Numbered from the stretch's first letter, positions 11,841 to 26,856 are shown. The stretch is 64,000 bases of DNA from Pterobdella sp. o SKG-2022 (GCA_964035795.1 OZ038323.1:7714671-7778670), one strand, 5' to 3'. Numbers and translations are program-made. The notes: a model not told the origin generated them from the sequence alone.

Positions 11841-13283
11841 ATGGCTGAGTCTATAGAAGCATTCGAGCAGCAATATTCTCTTGTCACAGCCGAAATAGTG
11901 ACAGAAATTAACAAGTTGGCAAAACTAGTCGGAAGTAAAAAAAAATTAGCTTGGTTTTGAAATATGTTTATTTTTCAATTGAGAAGTATTTTAACGTAAT
12001 TTATTCATTCACTTAACTTTAGATGAAAAGCAACATGGAGTGAAAGTGATTGAACGCTTGATGACGGAGGCTAAAGAATTGGTATTTGATTGCCGATAAA
12101 TTCAGATATATAAATATTAATAAAAAATTTATAATTCAGTTGGAACAAATAGAGCTGGAAATCCGAAGTGTTCCCAACCCTGAAAGATCAAAAATCCAAA
12201 ATAGAGTGCAAAGCCATCAAGTGGAACTGATCAAACTTGACAAAGACTATGTAATGGCACTAAAAATATTCAAATTTTTTAATCTATGTCTTGTTCATTT
12301 ATTTTGTGACAATTTTCATAATCCTAACTAAATTAGTCCCATTAGTGTAGCCCATTTCCAATACAACCTTTTCTTAATAATAAGTTCATCTTGAAATTTT
12401 ATTATATATAATTATGTATGTTTTTTTTTAAGAAAAGAGCAAGGATATCACTAGGATATGATGCACAACTTAGAGATGAACTCTTCAACAACACAGACTG
12501 CCAAACAACTGAAGATATGGTAAGATGATCAGATATAATGTGCTATTTCATGTGTTTTTAAATATGATAAAGCAAAAAAACTTGAAGATTACAATTTCTT
12601 TTTATAATTATGTTTATAAATTTAAATATTTATTTTAGTTTGAGGTTATGAATTATTTTCAACCAAAATTTTCAAAAGAAAATCAAGCTTATCAAACGGA
12701 TTTTTTCTTTTAATTTGGTTTTAATGCTTACTCCTACTTCATAGTTTTAAGCACGTCATAATCGTTCATCATCAAACGAAATAGATAAGTATCTTGATGA
12801 CGTAGTATAGCCTTAAACAATAGTATAGGAAACAAACACAATTTATTTGAAAAATTTTACCGTTTTTCGCAAAATAATTTTACATTATCAAACAATAATA
12901 TAAGATTTTCTTACGAAATGTTTATTGAATTTTTTGTCTCCTATATTGGATAAGTACCTAACGTTCAACAGAGGACCAATTTGCTGACGAACGCAGAGAA
13001 GTTAGAGATGTCATCCCAGCATTTAGAGGCAGGGTTCAGAACGTGTGTTGAGACTGAACAGATCGGAGCTCGAATCCTTGAAGACCTCAGTGAACAGCGA
13101 AGCACTTTACAGAAAGCCAAGGATAGACTCGCCAAAACTAACAACGATTTAGGCAAAAGTTCCAGAGTTTTGTCATCGTTGCTGAGAAGATCCCTACAAA
13201 ATCGAGTTGTCTTGGTGCTTCTCTGCATCATTTCAGTCGTAATTATCATCACCTCCTTGTACTTCATATTTAGATCAACATAA
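11841..13283 (+). CDS. VTI1A: Vesicle transport SNARE VTI1A
   Basis: This Qb-SNARE of Golgi/endosome membrane fusion is encoded by five exons: 11841-11934, 12023-12081, 12140-12250, 12433-12519 and 12972-13283. The phases agree throughout and give 220 residues, close to the roughly 217 of mammalian VTI1A. The N-terminal half (MAESIEAFEQQYSLV) has the charged helices of the VTI1 Habc-type domain. The last exon holds the SNARE helix with the family signature VETEQIG, a Gln in SEQR where the zero-layer residue is expected, and LGKSSRVL. A C-terminal membrane anchor (VVLVLLCIISVVIIITSLYF) leaves four residues outside. The LGKSSR and LRR...QNR segments fit VTI1A better than VTI1B. A candidate polyadenylation signal aataaa lies near 13707. 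The myosin gene lies head-to-head upstream. Confidence 0.93.
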
Positions 13284-14618
<1,335 letters not shown>

Positions 14619-17600
14619 CTACAAAGGAGTTTCTTTCCCTGCCATATAACTATCCTCCTCTTCCTCATCCTCCTTCTCCCCCTCCTCCTCTTCATTCTTC
14701 TTGTCATTTTTAATTTTGTTTTTTATTCCGTTTAGGTTGTTTTTGTATTTGTTTTCTTTCTTATTTGCAATTTTGATGTTATTTTTAGAAGGAGAGTCGA
14801 ATGGAGAGGAAGCAGAAGAAAAGCAAGGATTCAATTGTTGATGATTGGATGGCGACACAGCAGTCAAATGGTTGTTTGCTGTGATTGGCTCTTGTTGGCT
14901 GTTTGGTATGAACATAGTGGGATGTTGCTTCTGCCACACCATGCCGAAATCCAAATCGTCAGTTTCCTGGTAGTCGAGGTTACTGTTGGAAGTGTGAGGT
15001 TGTGAGGTATTGTCCGTGTGTGAAGATATGTAGGCATTACTCCTGACTTCACTGAATGGGGAGGTCTGGTAGTTGCTACTGTTGCTGCCATAAACACCAT
15101 AACACTCAGCACTGTTGTTACTCATCTTCGATTTGTTTATGGAGTTGCTTTTTGTGGGATAGCTGTTGTTGCTCTGTTGGTCAGAAGTGTTATTCTCAAT
15201 GCTATTGTAACAACTGTTGTTACTTTTGACATAACTTTGTCTGTTAGATAAGTGTTGAGAAGAGGCAGAACCCATGGAGATTCGATGCCTGACATTGTTG
15301 TTTCTAACGAGAGAAGATGATGAAGTAGCTAAATGGGTGTTTTGCTGGGAAATTTGTTGTCTGACTGGAGACAAGAGAGAATTGATGAGTGAGGAGTTGT
15401 TGTTGGATGGAGGTGGTGGTGGAATGTGGAAGAAGGGAGCAGAGCATGAATAATCAATAGATTTGCTGTGTTGTTTCCTAAAGTTTTGTTGTTGAGAGGG
15501 AGTCAGCTGTTGAGGGGAAGTGAGTATCTGTTGTTTTTGTTGTTGTTGAAAGAACGTGGACAAACGTCCCAGAGCACTCTCACAACCACTGCTGCCACTG
15601 GAGCTCTGGTAACTTGAGGCACACCTTACCCCCATCCGTGGTGACTTCTCGGTCCTTAGGGGAGTCACATGGGCTCTTGAAGACTCCACGTGGCTAGAGT
15701 AGATGACGTTGTTCTTGTTTGGTCCATTCCTAACTGCTTCGTAACTATTTGTCGTTTCATTGTAGCTAATTGATCGATTTTTCCAGTCAGTCGATGAAGC
15801 AAAACCGCTAGTAAGAGAAGAAGGAGTGAGAGATGTTGGTTTCTTGGCAACGACACTATAAATGGCCTCATCTTGTTGGATATGACACCTGGTCACAGAT
15901 TTTGTCTCACCATTGTTCTTTGTGGCACTGTCATGAAGCTTGTTAGCATCCTCTGCAGTTTTATCACTCTCATTCACCTTATTGTTTTGATTGCTGCTAC
16001 TTATGGCTTGAGTGCTTTGAGAATGATCTCGAAGAAGTTTCAAAACTTGAGGGTTGTTGTGTTTTGAAGCAATTCTATAAGCATTCCTGCCTTGAACATC
16101 ACACACTTCCACATTAGCATGCCACTCGAGCAACAAAGCCACCACATCCACCCTGCCATCTCTCGCAGCCAGCCACAAGGCAGTCTGACCCTTGACGTCG
16201 CATTTATTCACATCAGCTCCAAGTTTGAGAAAGAGGCGTGAGAGCTCGACGTTACCTCTGGATGCTGACATATGCAAGGGAGTCTTTCCTTGAGAATCTT
16301 CGCAGTTTATATCGAGGTTCTTGTGACAAACCAACAAGCGAATTATGTCGTTATTACGTTGAAGGGTGGCAAGATGAAGAACAGTCCTACCTTCCAAATC
16401 CTGCATGTTAACATCAAGACCTCGATCAAGTAGCATGGCAGCCCTCTTTACACAATCCTTTTTCACATTCTCCTTCACATCAGCTGAGGATTTGTTGTGG
16501 GCGATGAGAGACAGTGCATGCAGCATGGATCTGCCGTCAGAGTCCCTGCAGTTGATGTTTGCTCCTCTGGGGATTTGATGGAGGAAGGAGTGTAACTGTT
16601 ACATAATGACGCATTAGTGCTGTGTGCAAAAGTAGTATAAAAAACCGTGTTTTATTATGCTAGATTATTTCAATTTTGAAGATAAGCATGCTTGCGTTAA
16701 ATATCGTTTAAACTAAAATTTTTATACCTAAAGCTGCTTTATGTTATTCCTTACCTAAACGAACAAAAACAGTGAACATTATAATTTAAATAAAATTGAA
16801 CTTTGTCACATTCATATTATCATCAAAATTAAATATAAATTTAAAATCATTAGAAAACTTCATTTCAACAGTTCAACAACCAATAACAACCATTAAAATT
16901 GTTCAATAACTATCACTTGAAAACAAAAACTATTGAACGCTAAATGTCCTCATCTAAAAAGCACAAAGCTTAACAGTGTAACAGCAAAGAAACCCCCACT
17001 AAAGAACCAACCACCGAATACTAAACACAACGCTAAGCAAACCAAATGCATCAAATCAAAACCACCAAGCCATAATTACCTGGAAATGAGCAGGTTGGCA
17101 ACCTCATTGTGACCAGCCTGTATGGCGCACCTGAGAGATGTCCTGCCGTCGTGTCCATGACTCTCCGTCGGTGTCCCTGAGGTTTTTGTAGTAATAGCAA
17201 TAATAATTTTAATAATTGTCAACAAACACAAAGTATTCATTCAAAAAACAGACAAAAAGCTTTTCGTAAGTCTACGAAAGATCATCCCCACCACAATACT
17301 CATCAACTAAATGCCACAAACCTCTGTTAAGCAAGGTAAGCACGGTCTGCAGGTTGCCCTTCATGGAAGCCAACACCATAGCTACACGCCCGTCGTTGTC
17401 CGTCTCCATCAACTTGGCACCCGCCTCCAATAGTACCTCTATCCCCTGGTGATGGGTGCATGTTGGTTTAGTCTGTGTTATTGGTTATCAGCATCATCAT
17501 CATCATCATCATCATCGTTTTGCGTCCGTTTCCATGCTAGCATGGGTCGATTAATTATCATTATCATCATCACAGTTTAACGTCTTTATAGTCCAGTCTT

Positions 17601-20600
17601 TATGAAAATGGGCATTTATTGATTAATTAAATAAAATATAAAGTTAATCGACTAATTGAATTCATTAATTACTGAAAAAAATCTTTTCCATGAAAAGTTG
17701 GTATTACAAATGTGTGTTTATTAAGATGAAAGATAATCTCAAAACCCTTAGGGACTTTAATTAAAAGTACGAAGCCTTCATTAGGTAATCTAGCATCATT
17801 AAGTGCAGTGGAAACTGAAGATAAGGAGTAAGTGTACGATAGTATACACCCATGTATAATAAAAAATTGACAAGCTTGACAAAGTTTATCATGATATTAT
17901 ATAGCCCTGAAGGTTACGTTAAGCGTTAACGACATTAAAAATAACCAAACCTCGAAAGCAATGAATAAACACAAGCAAAATCAATTCATTGAAGTGTTAA
18001 AACTACGAAATAAAAGGATTAATTTTATCACGCTTTTCTAAGTCACAATAGGATTATAGTCCATTTAATTTTGTAAATAGAGTTAATCTGGCCATTCTCA
18101 GTATATTAAGGATTAAACAGGATTTAAAATCTTGGTAGCTATCTAGTTCATTATAAATTAACAAAGCGTTAGCGTTTCAAAGATGTGAATAGGAACCTTG
18201 TTACGGCCGTGATAAGCAGCGATGTGAAGAGGCGTCCATCCAGAATTGTCTCTGTGCGTTTCATCCAATCCCCTGTTCAACAGCAGCTTCATCACCTCCA
18301 CGTTACCTAGGTGGGGTGTGTATGATGTTCGTGGAGAACATAGCAGATTGTTATGGGACGTGATAGTGATTTATGAAACAATACAAAAATCAAATTCCTG
18401 AAGCTTTTAATAAGTTTAACTTACATTATCAAGCACTCAAAATGTAAGTCACATAAAAATTAATTTAAAAATTTCTCTCACAAATTTTGTCACAGATCAC
18501 TTGGCATGCAATGTAATGGTAACCGACATAATGTATCAACAATGGCATGAACCTTGCATAGCAGCTTCCCCCAGCACAGTCCTGCCCTCCCTGTTGATCA
18601 TGTCTACTGCTGCTCCCCAGAACAACAACAGAGACACTGTGGCTTCGTGGCCCATCTGAACTGCCGCCTTTTGGTTGGTGTATTACTGTAAGCTAATGAA
18701 TTTAAAGATTGAAGTTGAGATTATAAGTTGTGAAAAAGTATTAAAAAAAACTTTTAAAATATTTTCAAAAGATACGTTCAACCCAATAAAAAAGATACTA
18801 TAAAGGTGAATAACAATGACAATGATAACAATCTAATATGCTTATACTGCTGTATACAATGGTAATATACAAGTCAGATGATAAGCGATGATAATGTACA
18901 TATAAGGCAAATGAGAACCTGAAGAGCACCCATCCATGACTAGGGTGCTTGAGGTAAAATAAAAAGATGATTATGTTAATATATACACATATAACAGACT
19001 TGCAGGGCACATCTTCCCACAGCATCTTGATGATCCACATCACCATCAGCCTCAAGGAGCACCTCACACAACTCATTACTGCCCTCGAATGCTGCCACCA
19101 ACAGGGGAGTCATGCCTTCATGGTCCTTGTGGTTCGGGTTTGAACCGTGCTCCAGAAGTAGATTCACAACCTTTGAGGTGTGGGTTGATGTGGTTTTATT
19201 GAATATGTTTAATAATCATCTTTGTAGATGAGACTGAAAATGATATGCAATGATGATGATTATGAATAGTTTTGTGATGTTAAAACTTGATAACTAGTTA
19301 ATGGTTAAACAATTTTTTTTTACGAATGTGCAAATTTGTTCTACTTTGTAAGCTATATTTTCCTAAACACTTGTTCAAAGAATTTTTGAGATAAAAAACA
19401 TAAATACAAATTAGTGAATGAATTTCAGTTAAAAAATAACTGTTTACATAAAAGCAATTTTAAATTTTCATGACATAAAACATAATGATATAAAATTGAT
19501 TTGACTTAATACTTCATGATAAATCACCTTAATATGCTGTTGAGTGACAGGTGAGCACATGGAGGCAACAGAGAGTGCAGTTCTGCCATCAATGTCCTCA
19601 TGGTCGACTTCCACCCCCTCCCTCAACAGCCTCTCAACCACTCCACTGTGACCCATGTATGCAGCTGCTATCAGTGCTGTTCTTCCCTCATTGTCAGCCT
19701 GTGAAAAATGTGTGTGTGATGTTGAGAATTTAAAATGAAACTATTAATATTGACGAATAAACGTTATTAAAATGAAATTATGAAACATGAACAGACTTTG
19801 TTGACATCAGCCCCACTCTTGAGAAGTAACTCTACTACCCCTTCATGACCTCCCCATGAAGCAGCTCTCAATGCCGTCCTACTATCCTTGTCAGTCTGAT
19901 TCACACTGACTCCATAACTAAGCAGCAGTTGTACCATCTCCTTGCTGCCCACCCATGCTGCCGACCTCAGCAGAGTCCAACCATCTTTGTCTGATTGATT
20001 TATATTGATTTTCTGGCTTGATAAGAGATTCCTTGCTAGACTCAAGTTGTTTGTTTTGACTGCCTCAGCCAGTTGAGTATTTGGATCAGTGAGAGATGGT
20101 GTGGGAGTGTTGGAGTCTCTAGCATTAGTTGCAGAAGATGTCATGTTGTTTGAGTTGTTAACAGATGTTGTTGCAGTGATAGAGCATGTCTGTGGTATGC
20201 TCTCTTCATCATTTTGTGCTGAACCATTTCTCCCATTTTTACCACTGTGGTTTAAATCATTGCTGTTAAAAATAGAATTGTTGCTAGTTTCTGATTCAAA
20301 TTCAATTGAAGCTCTTGGAGCTAGTTTGGTAGCAGTAACAACATTATTATTTAAAAGATCTAATTTTTGTTTTTCTTTATTAAATTCATTTTTATATATT
20401 TCCTTTTTTCTCATTTCTTCACTTTCCTGATGAACATGAGTGAGTTTTTGTCTTTCAAACTCTTCTTCCATCAAATCATCATGGAATGAAGCTCCACACA
20501 TAACAAACATCAGATTTGCTTCGAAATCATCAGATATTTCACAACTGAAACACTTTTCAATGGGTAGTTTGCAACTCAACAACCACAAACACATTTCTTC

Positions 20601-21875
20601 TTTACAAAAATGCTTAAAGTATTCGCTTTGTAGAGATCTGCAAGCATGAAAGGCCAGTTCATTAAGTTGTTGAGAAGTGAGGGTAGACATTTGTGAAGAA
20701 AGGTAGAGTAAGATAAGAGCATGACCCTCATAAATATTGCACAAAAATCTGTTTGTGCAATGTTTCACATCTAATAGCCATTCTGCAAAACTATGGTGAA
20801 AAAATGATTTTTCTCCCAATCCATTCTCTACAATTAAATCAGCAAGCTTTTGCATATGTGAAAGATATTCATCTTCTTTCCTAGATAAGAGGCACTCAAA
20901 GATTTCAAGTTCAGACAGTGGATATTGTGAAGCAAGCATAAGGTTGATCAGTGGTTTTACATCTTGAAATTCATCTGGCTTAAAAATTCTTTGACACATC
21001 CACAAGTATAAGCCATTCAATGTTCCAGGTATGCTTTTTATTTCCTCTATACTCAATAAACCACCAATCACATTATCCATCACCTTTTCTAAATACAAAA
21101 GACACCCATTAGACTTGATATAAAGTTGATTGAATGATTCAGCTGCTTCCGAAACTAGTTTTGATTTTTCACCTTCTTCAAGCCTGTTCAGCACATACTG
21201 TTGCATATCATTAAGTACATGTGGCTTCTTTAAATCATCTAAACTGATTTTTTTGAAACCAGTGAATAAATGTGTGATTATGCGATTTTGTCTGCGAGCT
21301 GATGCAACTAACAAAAGCCATGGTGGAAAGTTATGGTGAAACTCTCCCAAAAGATCTGCAATTTTAGTTAACCCATCTTTTTTTGTTTGTTGAAGTTGAA
21401 TTTCATCAATAGAATCAACCAAAATGAAAAGGTTCTTTGTTGGAGGTGGGTCTAATTGATTCAATGAATTCAAAAGTATTGAGAAAGCCTGTTTAGGGTC
21501 AAGTTCGTTTTTTATTTTTTCCGATAAAATGCTCGCTTCTTCAGATAAAAAAAGACGTTTTTTGTTCACGCTTAGATAGTTTAAAATTTGATCAGATATA
21601 GAATTAACAAAAATTCTTAATGAAAGAGTTTTGTAATCACAGGCTTGACATAAATGGTAGGCAAGTAGTCTTTTATTGAGAAAATTACTTTTGTTGTTTT
21701 TTATTTTAGGCCATATTATTTCACTGCACAAAGCTGTTTTTCCCGAGCCCGAACCTCCAACAACCAATACTCCCGACGTTTTTGCATTGGCTCTGTTCTC
21801 CAAACAGTGCATTAACTTACCAAAAACCCAATCTCGGCCATAAAAACTTTTATTTGTTTGTATATTGCTGGTCAT
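14619..21875 (-). CDS. ANKRD50: ANKRD50 orthologue: NTPase plus ankyrin-repeat scaffold
   Basis: In vertebrates ANKRD50 works with SNX27, retromer and WASH in endosome-to-plasma-membrane recycling. The model has eight exons: 19797-21875, 19528-19698, 19000-19170, 18553-18667, 18197-18306, 17322-17445, 17080-17176 and 14619-16566. All phases agree, giving 1,604 residues against about 1,430 in human. Exon 1 encodes an NTPase domain with Walker A GGSGSGKT (residues 40-47), a Walker B-like LVDSIDE and the family segment [15 protein letters not shown]. Ankyrin repeats then start near residue 595 ([13 protein letters not shown]) and run through the small exons, each holding about one or two repeats. 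A Ser/Asn/Gln-rich disordered region of some 450 residues follows. The protein ends in KETPL, matching the conserved vertebrate end, a PDZ-binding-type terminus. An acidic, (E/D)-rich stretch lies just before the end. Confidence 0.93.
17484..17585. repeat. (ATC)n-associated dispersed repeat with palindromic core
   Basis: A run of cat triplets is followed by cgtccgtttccatgctagc and then a second cat/atc run with gtttaacgtc. The core contains the perfect 14-bp palindrome ccatgctagcatgg. A degenerate relative (cat run, then gtttaatgtctgtt) lies near 38075-38125. The core resembles a motif I recall as common beside such runs in molluscan sequences. It lies in an ANKRD50 intron. Confidence 0.55.
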
Positions 21876-23151
21876 TTTACCATCTTTAATAAACTTAAAT
21901 TATATTTTATGCGTGCGACTAACAGTCAAACACAGACTGAACACTCATTGGTAGTTAAAATATTTAAAGAATTTTATTATAAATTGTAAATGTTAAAAAC
22001 GTTACAACTTATTCAATGGCAAAAAATATTAATAAAAATTTATAAAAAAAAAACTAATGCGCCTAAATATTTAAATTTAGTGTTAGTTTCCACAAAAGTT
22101 GTAAGTAAACTCGAAGAATAGGTAAAGAAATCTATTATTTTCTATCTAAACATAAATTCAATTTTTTCATATAGATATCATCAATTTATACTAATATTTT
22201 CATGTTGGTAATGTAGAAAAAAAGCATCAACGTAACAATGAATGATGAAATAAAGTCAAAAGTTTTTAAAACTATGTGTGTTAATATATGAATTGATAAT
22301 GTGAATTTGAGATATGAAAAACACCATGTGTTAGTTTAAAAAAATTTTGGCTTGAATTGTTTTTGTACTGGACTGATTTAGTTATTCATATAACAAAATT
22401 CATTTTGCAGTCTGAGATAGAATTGATTTTTGTACTTTTAGATAAGATATATATAATAAATAAAAATATACTATTAAACTTGTTATTTTTTTTTCAAATT
22501 ATTATTCAAAAACCTAGCGATTCAAATAGATGTATTGAACATCTCGTAGACTAGAGAAAAACACCGATCATCATAAAAAAGTATGAAAGTTTCCAGAAAT
22601 GAGTTCATTTTTATCAATCAAATTTTTTTTGATTTTAGAAAAATGAAACAAGTTCTTGTTGAAATCAGCTTTTTCGAAGACACTTGTAAATCAAATTTGA
22701 CAGCAGTCTAGAGGCAGCTATGACAAATGGCTGGAATTATTCGTCGTAAATCATCATTTGTGTTCAATTTTTTCACTTTTAAACAAGTTTCAACGGCCGA
22801 AAAGATGAGGCATGATTGTAACTATCAGGTGGGTGAATATTTTATTGCCTTGACGTCAACTAGCTTTAAATATATTCAAGTAGAATGTTTAAAACTCATA
22901 AAAATTAATTGTAAATTAATTTTGGTATCCAGCTTAGACAATTCATTTGGAAGGAACTTAAATGAAAGTGTTGAAATAAATTTATTTTTTTGATAAATTA
23001 TCATAAAGTTATAAGTTAGACACAAAGCTTTTATTTCTGCCTATGACAACTTGTTCCCTAGTGAATAAAATACAATAGCGGTACAATAACCACTAAAGTC
23101 GATAAAAGATTTAAACTATAAGATTTTGTTCAAGTAAAAGTTGTTTTAATT
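21876..23151. other. Intergenic region between divergent ANKRD50 and aquaporin A
   Basis: AT-rich sequence between two divergent start codons, presumably containing both promoters. A short open frame at 22727-22993 has no recognisable features. No gene is supported. Confidence 0.55.
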
Positions 23152-25430
23152 ATGGGCAGATTCAATTCTATGTTGGATTATTGCTGGAAAGACGTGAAGA
23201 AAGCGAAATTTTGGAAGGCATGTTTCGCCGAGTTTTTAGGAACTTGTTTTCTAGTTTTTTTTGGGTGTGGGTCAGCGTTGGGAGGAGGTTGGTTAGAGCC
23301 CACCATAGTGCAAATATCTCTGACATTCGGCCTAGTGATCGCCTCGGCTGTACGGATTATTGGACACGTTAGTGGTGGACACATTAATCCTGCTGTCACC
23401 ATCGCATGCCTCTTTACTCGCAAGATCACCCTCATCAGAGCAGTCTGCTACGTGGCAGTGCAGTGCGCTGGAAGTGTGGTAGGTAGCTGTCTTTTGAAAG
23501 CTCTCACACCCGAAGATAACCAGGGTACTCTGGGACAAACCTCAGTCTTCCAAGATCTCACCGCCTTCCCTCAAGCGCTTTTCATCGAATTCATGATGTC
23601 ATTTTTTTTTATTTTTGTTATATTTGCATGTTGTGACGCCAACAGAGACGACTTGCAGGGCTCAGCTCCTCTCACCATCGGACTCGCAGCTGTGGTCTCT
23701 CTTCTATTCGGGGTGAGTCCGGTGAGAAGTGTCTAACACTCAAAAACTTATGAACAAACTCAAAACTAAGCTTTCAAACCTTTGATACATTTCTCACAGA
23801 TAAAGTACACTGGGACCAGTATGAACCCTGCTAGAACATTCGGCCCTGCAGTTGTTGGGGGCCTCTGGACCTACCATTATGTGAGTCTATGACGTTCAAA
23901 ATGGTGGTAGTTTTGCGCCGAGTTTGATGAAGTCTTCAATGTATTAATACTCAATTAATTTGATGTAGTAATTATTAAAGCGCTTTTTCGTGTAGTTTTT
24001 AGCGCTTGCTAAAAGTTCAGTGTAACGAAAACATTGTGGAAAAGTGCTAACACAAGGTATCGAATCCGGTGACTAGATAATAAATATGGTACTTATTACG
24101 TTGTATTTAGAATTTTTTAATGTTTCACAATGTGTTTTTACGGTTTTCTAACAAAGGTATAAATGGGTCTCCTAATGGCAGGTCCATATAAGACGTGTTA
24201 ATACCCACAAGATTTTGAGCATGTTGAAGCTAAAAAATTTCATTTTTCAAGCTTTTAAAATGAAGTTCATGTAGGACCACAAGATTAGTATTCAAGCTTC
24301 AGTATACATGAAAGCCTTATAGAGAGAAAAATGAAGTTTTGTAAAGGAAGCGCTTGAAAATGTGAATTATATTACCATTACTTCTTTCTTGCGTGAATTT
24401 CTTATGAAAAACTTCTTGATTGAAATGCGTAGTAGTTCGTTATGAATGTACTATCAATCATTATGTTGAATAACAATAGTTTGAAAAGACTTTTATAAAC
24501 TTTACAAAACTTTCTCGCATAATAGGTAAGAAAATTTCTCAATTTTATTGGAAACAAATCTATAGTTTTCGATCAGTTTTTTATAAGCCTTTTTATGGTA
24601 GTAATGGACTTTTCGAAAATATTACTTTTATAAAAATGTGGAAAAAATTTCTCAATTTTGAAGTTAAATTTATTGAAAATATATTTTAAATAACACATAC
24701 GATGTTTCTTAAAAATTGCGAATAAATCGCACAAAAATTAGCAAGTACGCATAGGGTAAAAGTAAATCTAGAAGAATTATTAAGTGATGATGTGCCTTAT
24801 GCTTACGAAATTTTACTCGGATAAGTTTCATTAGTTTCATAAATTGGGTGATATTAAATCATCGAACTGAGATTGAAAGCCACTTCCATGGCACGTTAAT
24901 TAAAATAATGGGAACAGTGGTAAATAAAATGAATATTGATGTGAACTCGACATTCGACTTTATATGTCCTCATTACCATTTGGAATCTGCTTTGCTCATC
25001 CATCCATCCATGCATCCATTTATATATGCATCAGATTTAGGATATTTTCTTATTAGTTTTTTTAATCATGATTATTGCGCAATAAATCTTATTAAAAATT
25101 TCATATTCTTAAAACATGTTTCAATTACATTTATTGTTTTAGTTTCACCGTTATATATAATGGCAGGCAGTAAGAAAACAACATGAAGAATAACAACCCT
25201 CATATTTTTAGATATCCTCATGACACACCATACTGCAGGTGTACTGGGTGGGACCAATAGCGGGAGGCATTTGTGCAGGCCTCATCTATGAGTTCGTCTT
25301 CTCAGAAAACGCCGGAACCCTGAAACTAGGTCACTATTTCCGGAACCCTCATTATGAACCAGATAAAATCTACTTCAACAAACATTACAACGATAGTGGT
25401 GAAAGTTTTACTAAAATGAACCAAAATTGA
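23152..25430 (+). CDS. Aquaporin A (classical type, filter His replaced by Leu)
   Basis: This membrane water or solute channel of the MIP family has exons 23152-23712, 23800-23880 and 25239-25430, giving 277 residues in the normal size range with six expected membrane helices. Both pore motifs are intact: HINPAV (NPA at 79-81) and MNPAR (NPA at 196-198, followed by the filter Arg199). Phe59 occupies the AQP1 Phe56 position. The residue aligned with AQP1 His180, in [15 protein letters not shown], is Leu184, and the AQP1 Cys189 position is Thr193, so the aromatic/Arg constriction is unlike that of a strict water channel. Exon boundaries match the two downstream paralogues exactly, consistent with tandem duplication. 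Whether it carries water, glycerol or another solute cannot be read from sequence. Confidence 0.92.
23975..24090 (-). repeat. tRNA-derived SINE fragment
   Basis: On the minus strand the order of a degenerate B-box region (gattcgatac), gtgttagcacttt, ttttcgttaca, tagcaagcgct and aaaaagcgcttta follows the fuller copies at 9473-9642 and 28866-29040. The 5' head is largely lost. It lies in intron 2 of aquaporin A. Confidence 0.6.
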
Positions 25431-26715
25431 GATTGATGTTATCTCCACGCCCTTTACCGACATTTTGAAACCTTCAATTATTTGTATTTCATTTGGTGTA
25501 TGGCAAGTTGAGGCCCAAGTTTTACGTATTTAGTTTATTAATATTGTCTTTTGCTTAGAAACATTCTACCAAAATTTTTTCTAATGTTCGCAAAACGAAA
25601 AATTTACCATAATTCCATTTGCATTACTAACGCTAGGACTTCCGTGACTAAAAGTTTTAATTCGATATTGAATCATTTTTCTGACAACTCTTATAAGCCA
25701 TATTGATAAAAATGGTCGATTTTCAAGTATTCAGCTTTATCAGATTGATATATTTTTTATGAATTAAAAATAAATAATTTCAAAAATGCAAAAATATCTT
25801 GTTTAGTTGTGGAAATTTCAATGGATAATAACATCAAATAACGAAATTAACGCAGGCGTCACCCTATAATGTGACGTAAAAACGAAAAAAAAGCAATTAT
25901 CAAAAACTTCAAAAAATCATTGAAAATGTAAATTATTTTTTTATATTTTCTATTTTTAAATCGCACTTGCCTCAACTTTCTTTGAATATTTTATAATATT
26001 TCAAAAAAAAGCATTTATGAAGAATCTGAAAAAAGTTATTATTTAGGGTTTTCTAGCGAACGACTCAAAAAAAAAATTGCTTTAAAGACACTCAAATGTT
26101 TGTAAGGAGCTATAAATGAAGTCATTTTTAAAAAAAACAATTTTTCAAAATAAATAATTTATTTAATAATAAATAATCTCATAAACACTCGAGCTTACAA
26201 GCATGGTTGACGAAAATTATACAAGGAATATTTTTTTATAGTGTTACATCCTAGGTCTTCAAAGCTTTACATACTTTAAACATATTTGCATGATTATGTT
26301 CATTATACGAGATATGTTATAAGTTCTGATATATATACAACTATCTGTGTCTGATATATATATAAATATATTATATTTTCGAGTATATATATCTAAATAC
26401 TGCTATACAATCCCATTAGCTGGGGTTGACAGCAGCTGGCCTAGGTTGTTAATACTACTAAAACGTAATTTATAAAACAAGCCTTTTGTGTGGGACATAT
26501 TTTTATATAATGCCAGCCTGAGCTAACTTTCAAATTACCGAATTCAAACTCCACCTTTCCTACACTTGGGCAGTGTCTTGTCAAACAATCCAAATGACGG
26601 AAACACCAAAATATCAATTTTTCGATACCTGCTACTGTAGTATACTGTTATCAAAGTTATGTCATATCTAAGAAAACTTACATTACATTGAATTGCATTC
26701 AAAGTTCATAATACT

Positions 26716-26766
26716 CAGTGGTCTAGAAACTCCTAAAGTTGATGCCACTATAATCATACTCGTCAT
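26716..26766 (+). repeat. Copy of a LINE 3'-tail sequence
   Basis: The stretch gtctagaaactcctaaagtt, continuing into gatgccactataat, matches gcatagaaactcctgaagtt, continuing into aatgccagtttaat, at about 50843-50880, just downstream of a degenerate LINE coding end. It is therefore likely a short, 5'-truncated insertion of the same family. Confidence 0.5.
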
Positions 26767-26856
26767 TGATTTGATTTGATTATGACAGATAAGCTACCTC
26801 AAATTGCAGGCGCTAAGCTTGGGAAAATTTAACGTCAGATGCCCATAACTTGTAGT

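Noticed and set aside
20089..20430. Plus-strand open frame within ANKRD50 exon 1
   Set aside because: Antisense shadow of a well-supported coding exon.
22727..22993. 88-residue open frame upstream of aquaporin A
   Set aside because: No domain, no paralogue, poor codon bias and no splice evidence; treated as intergenic.
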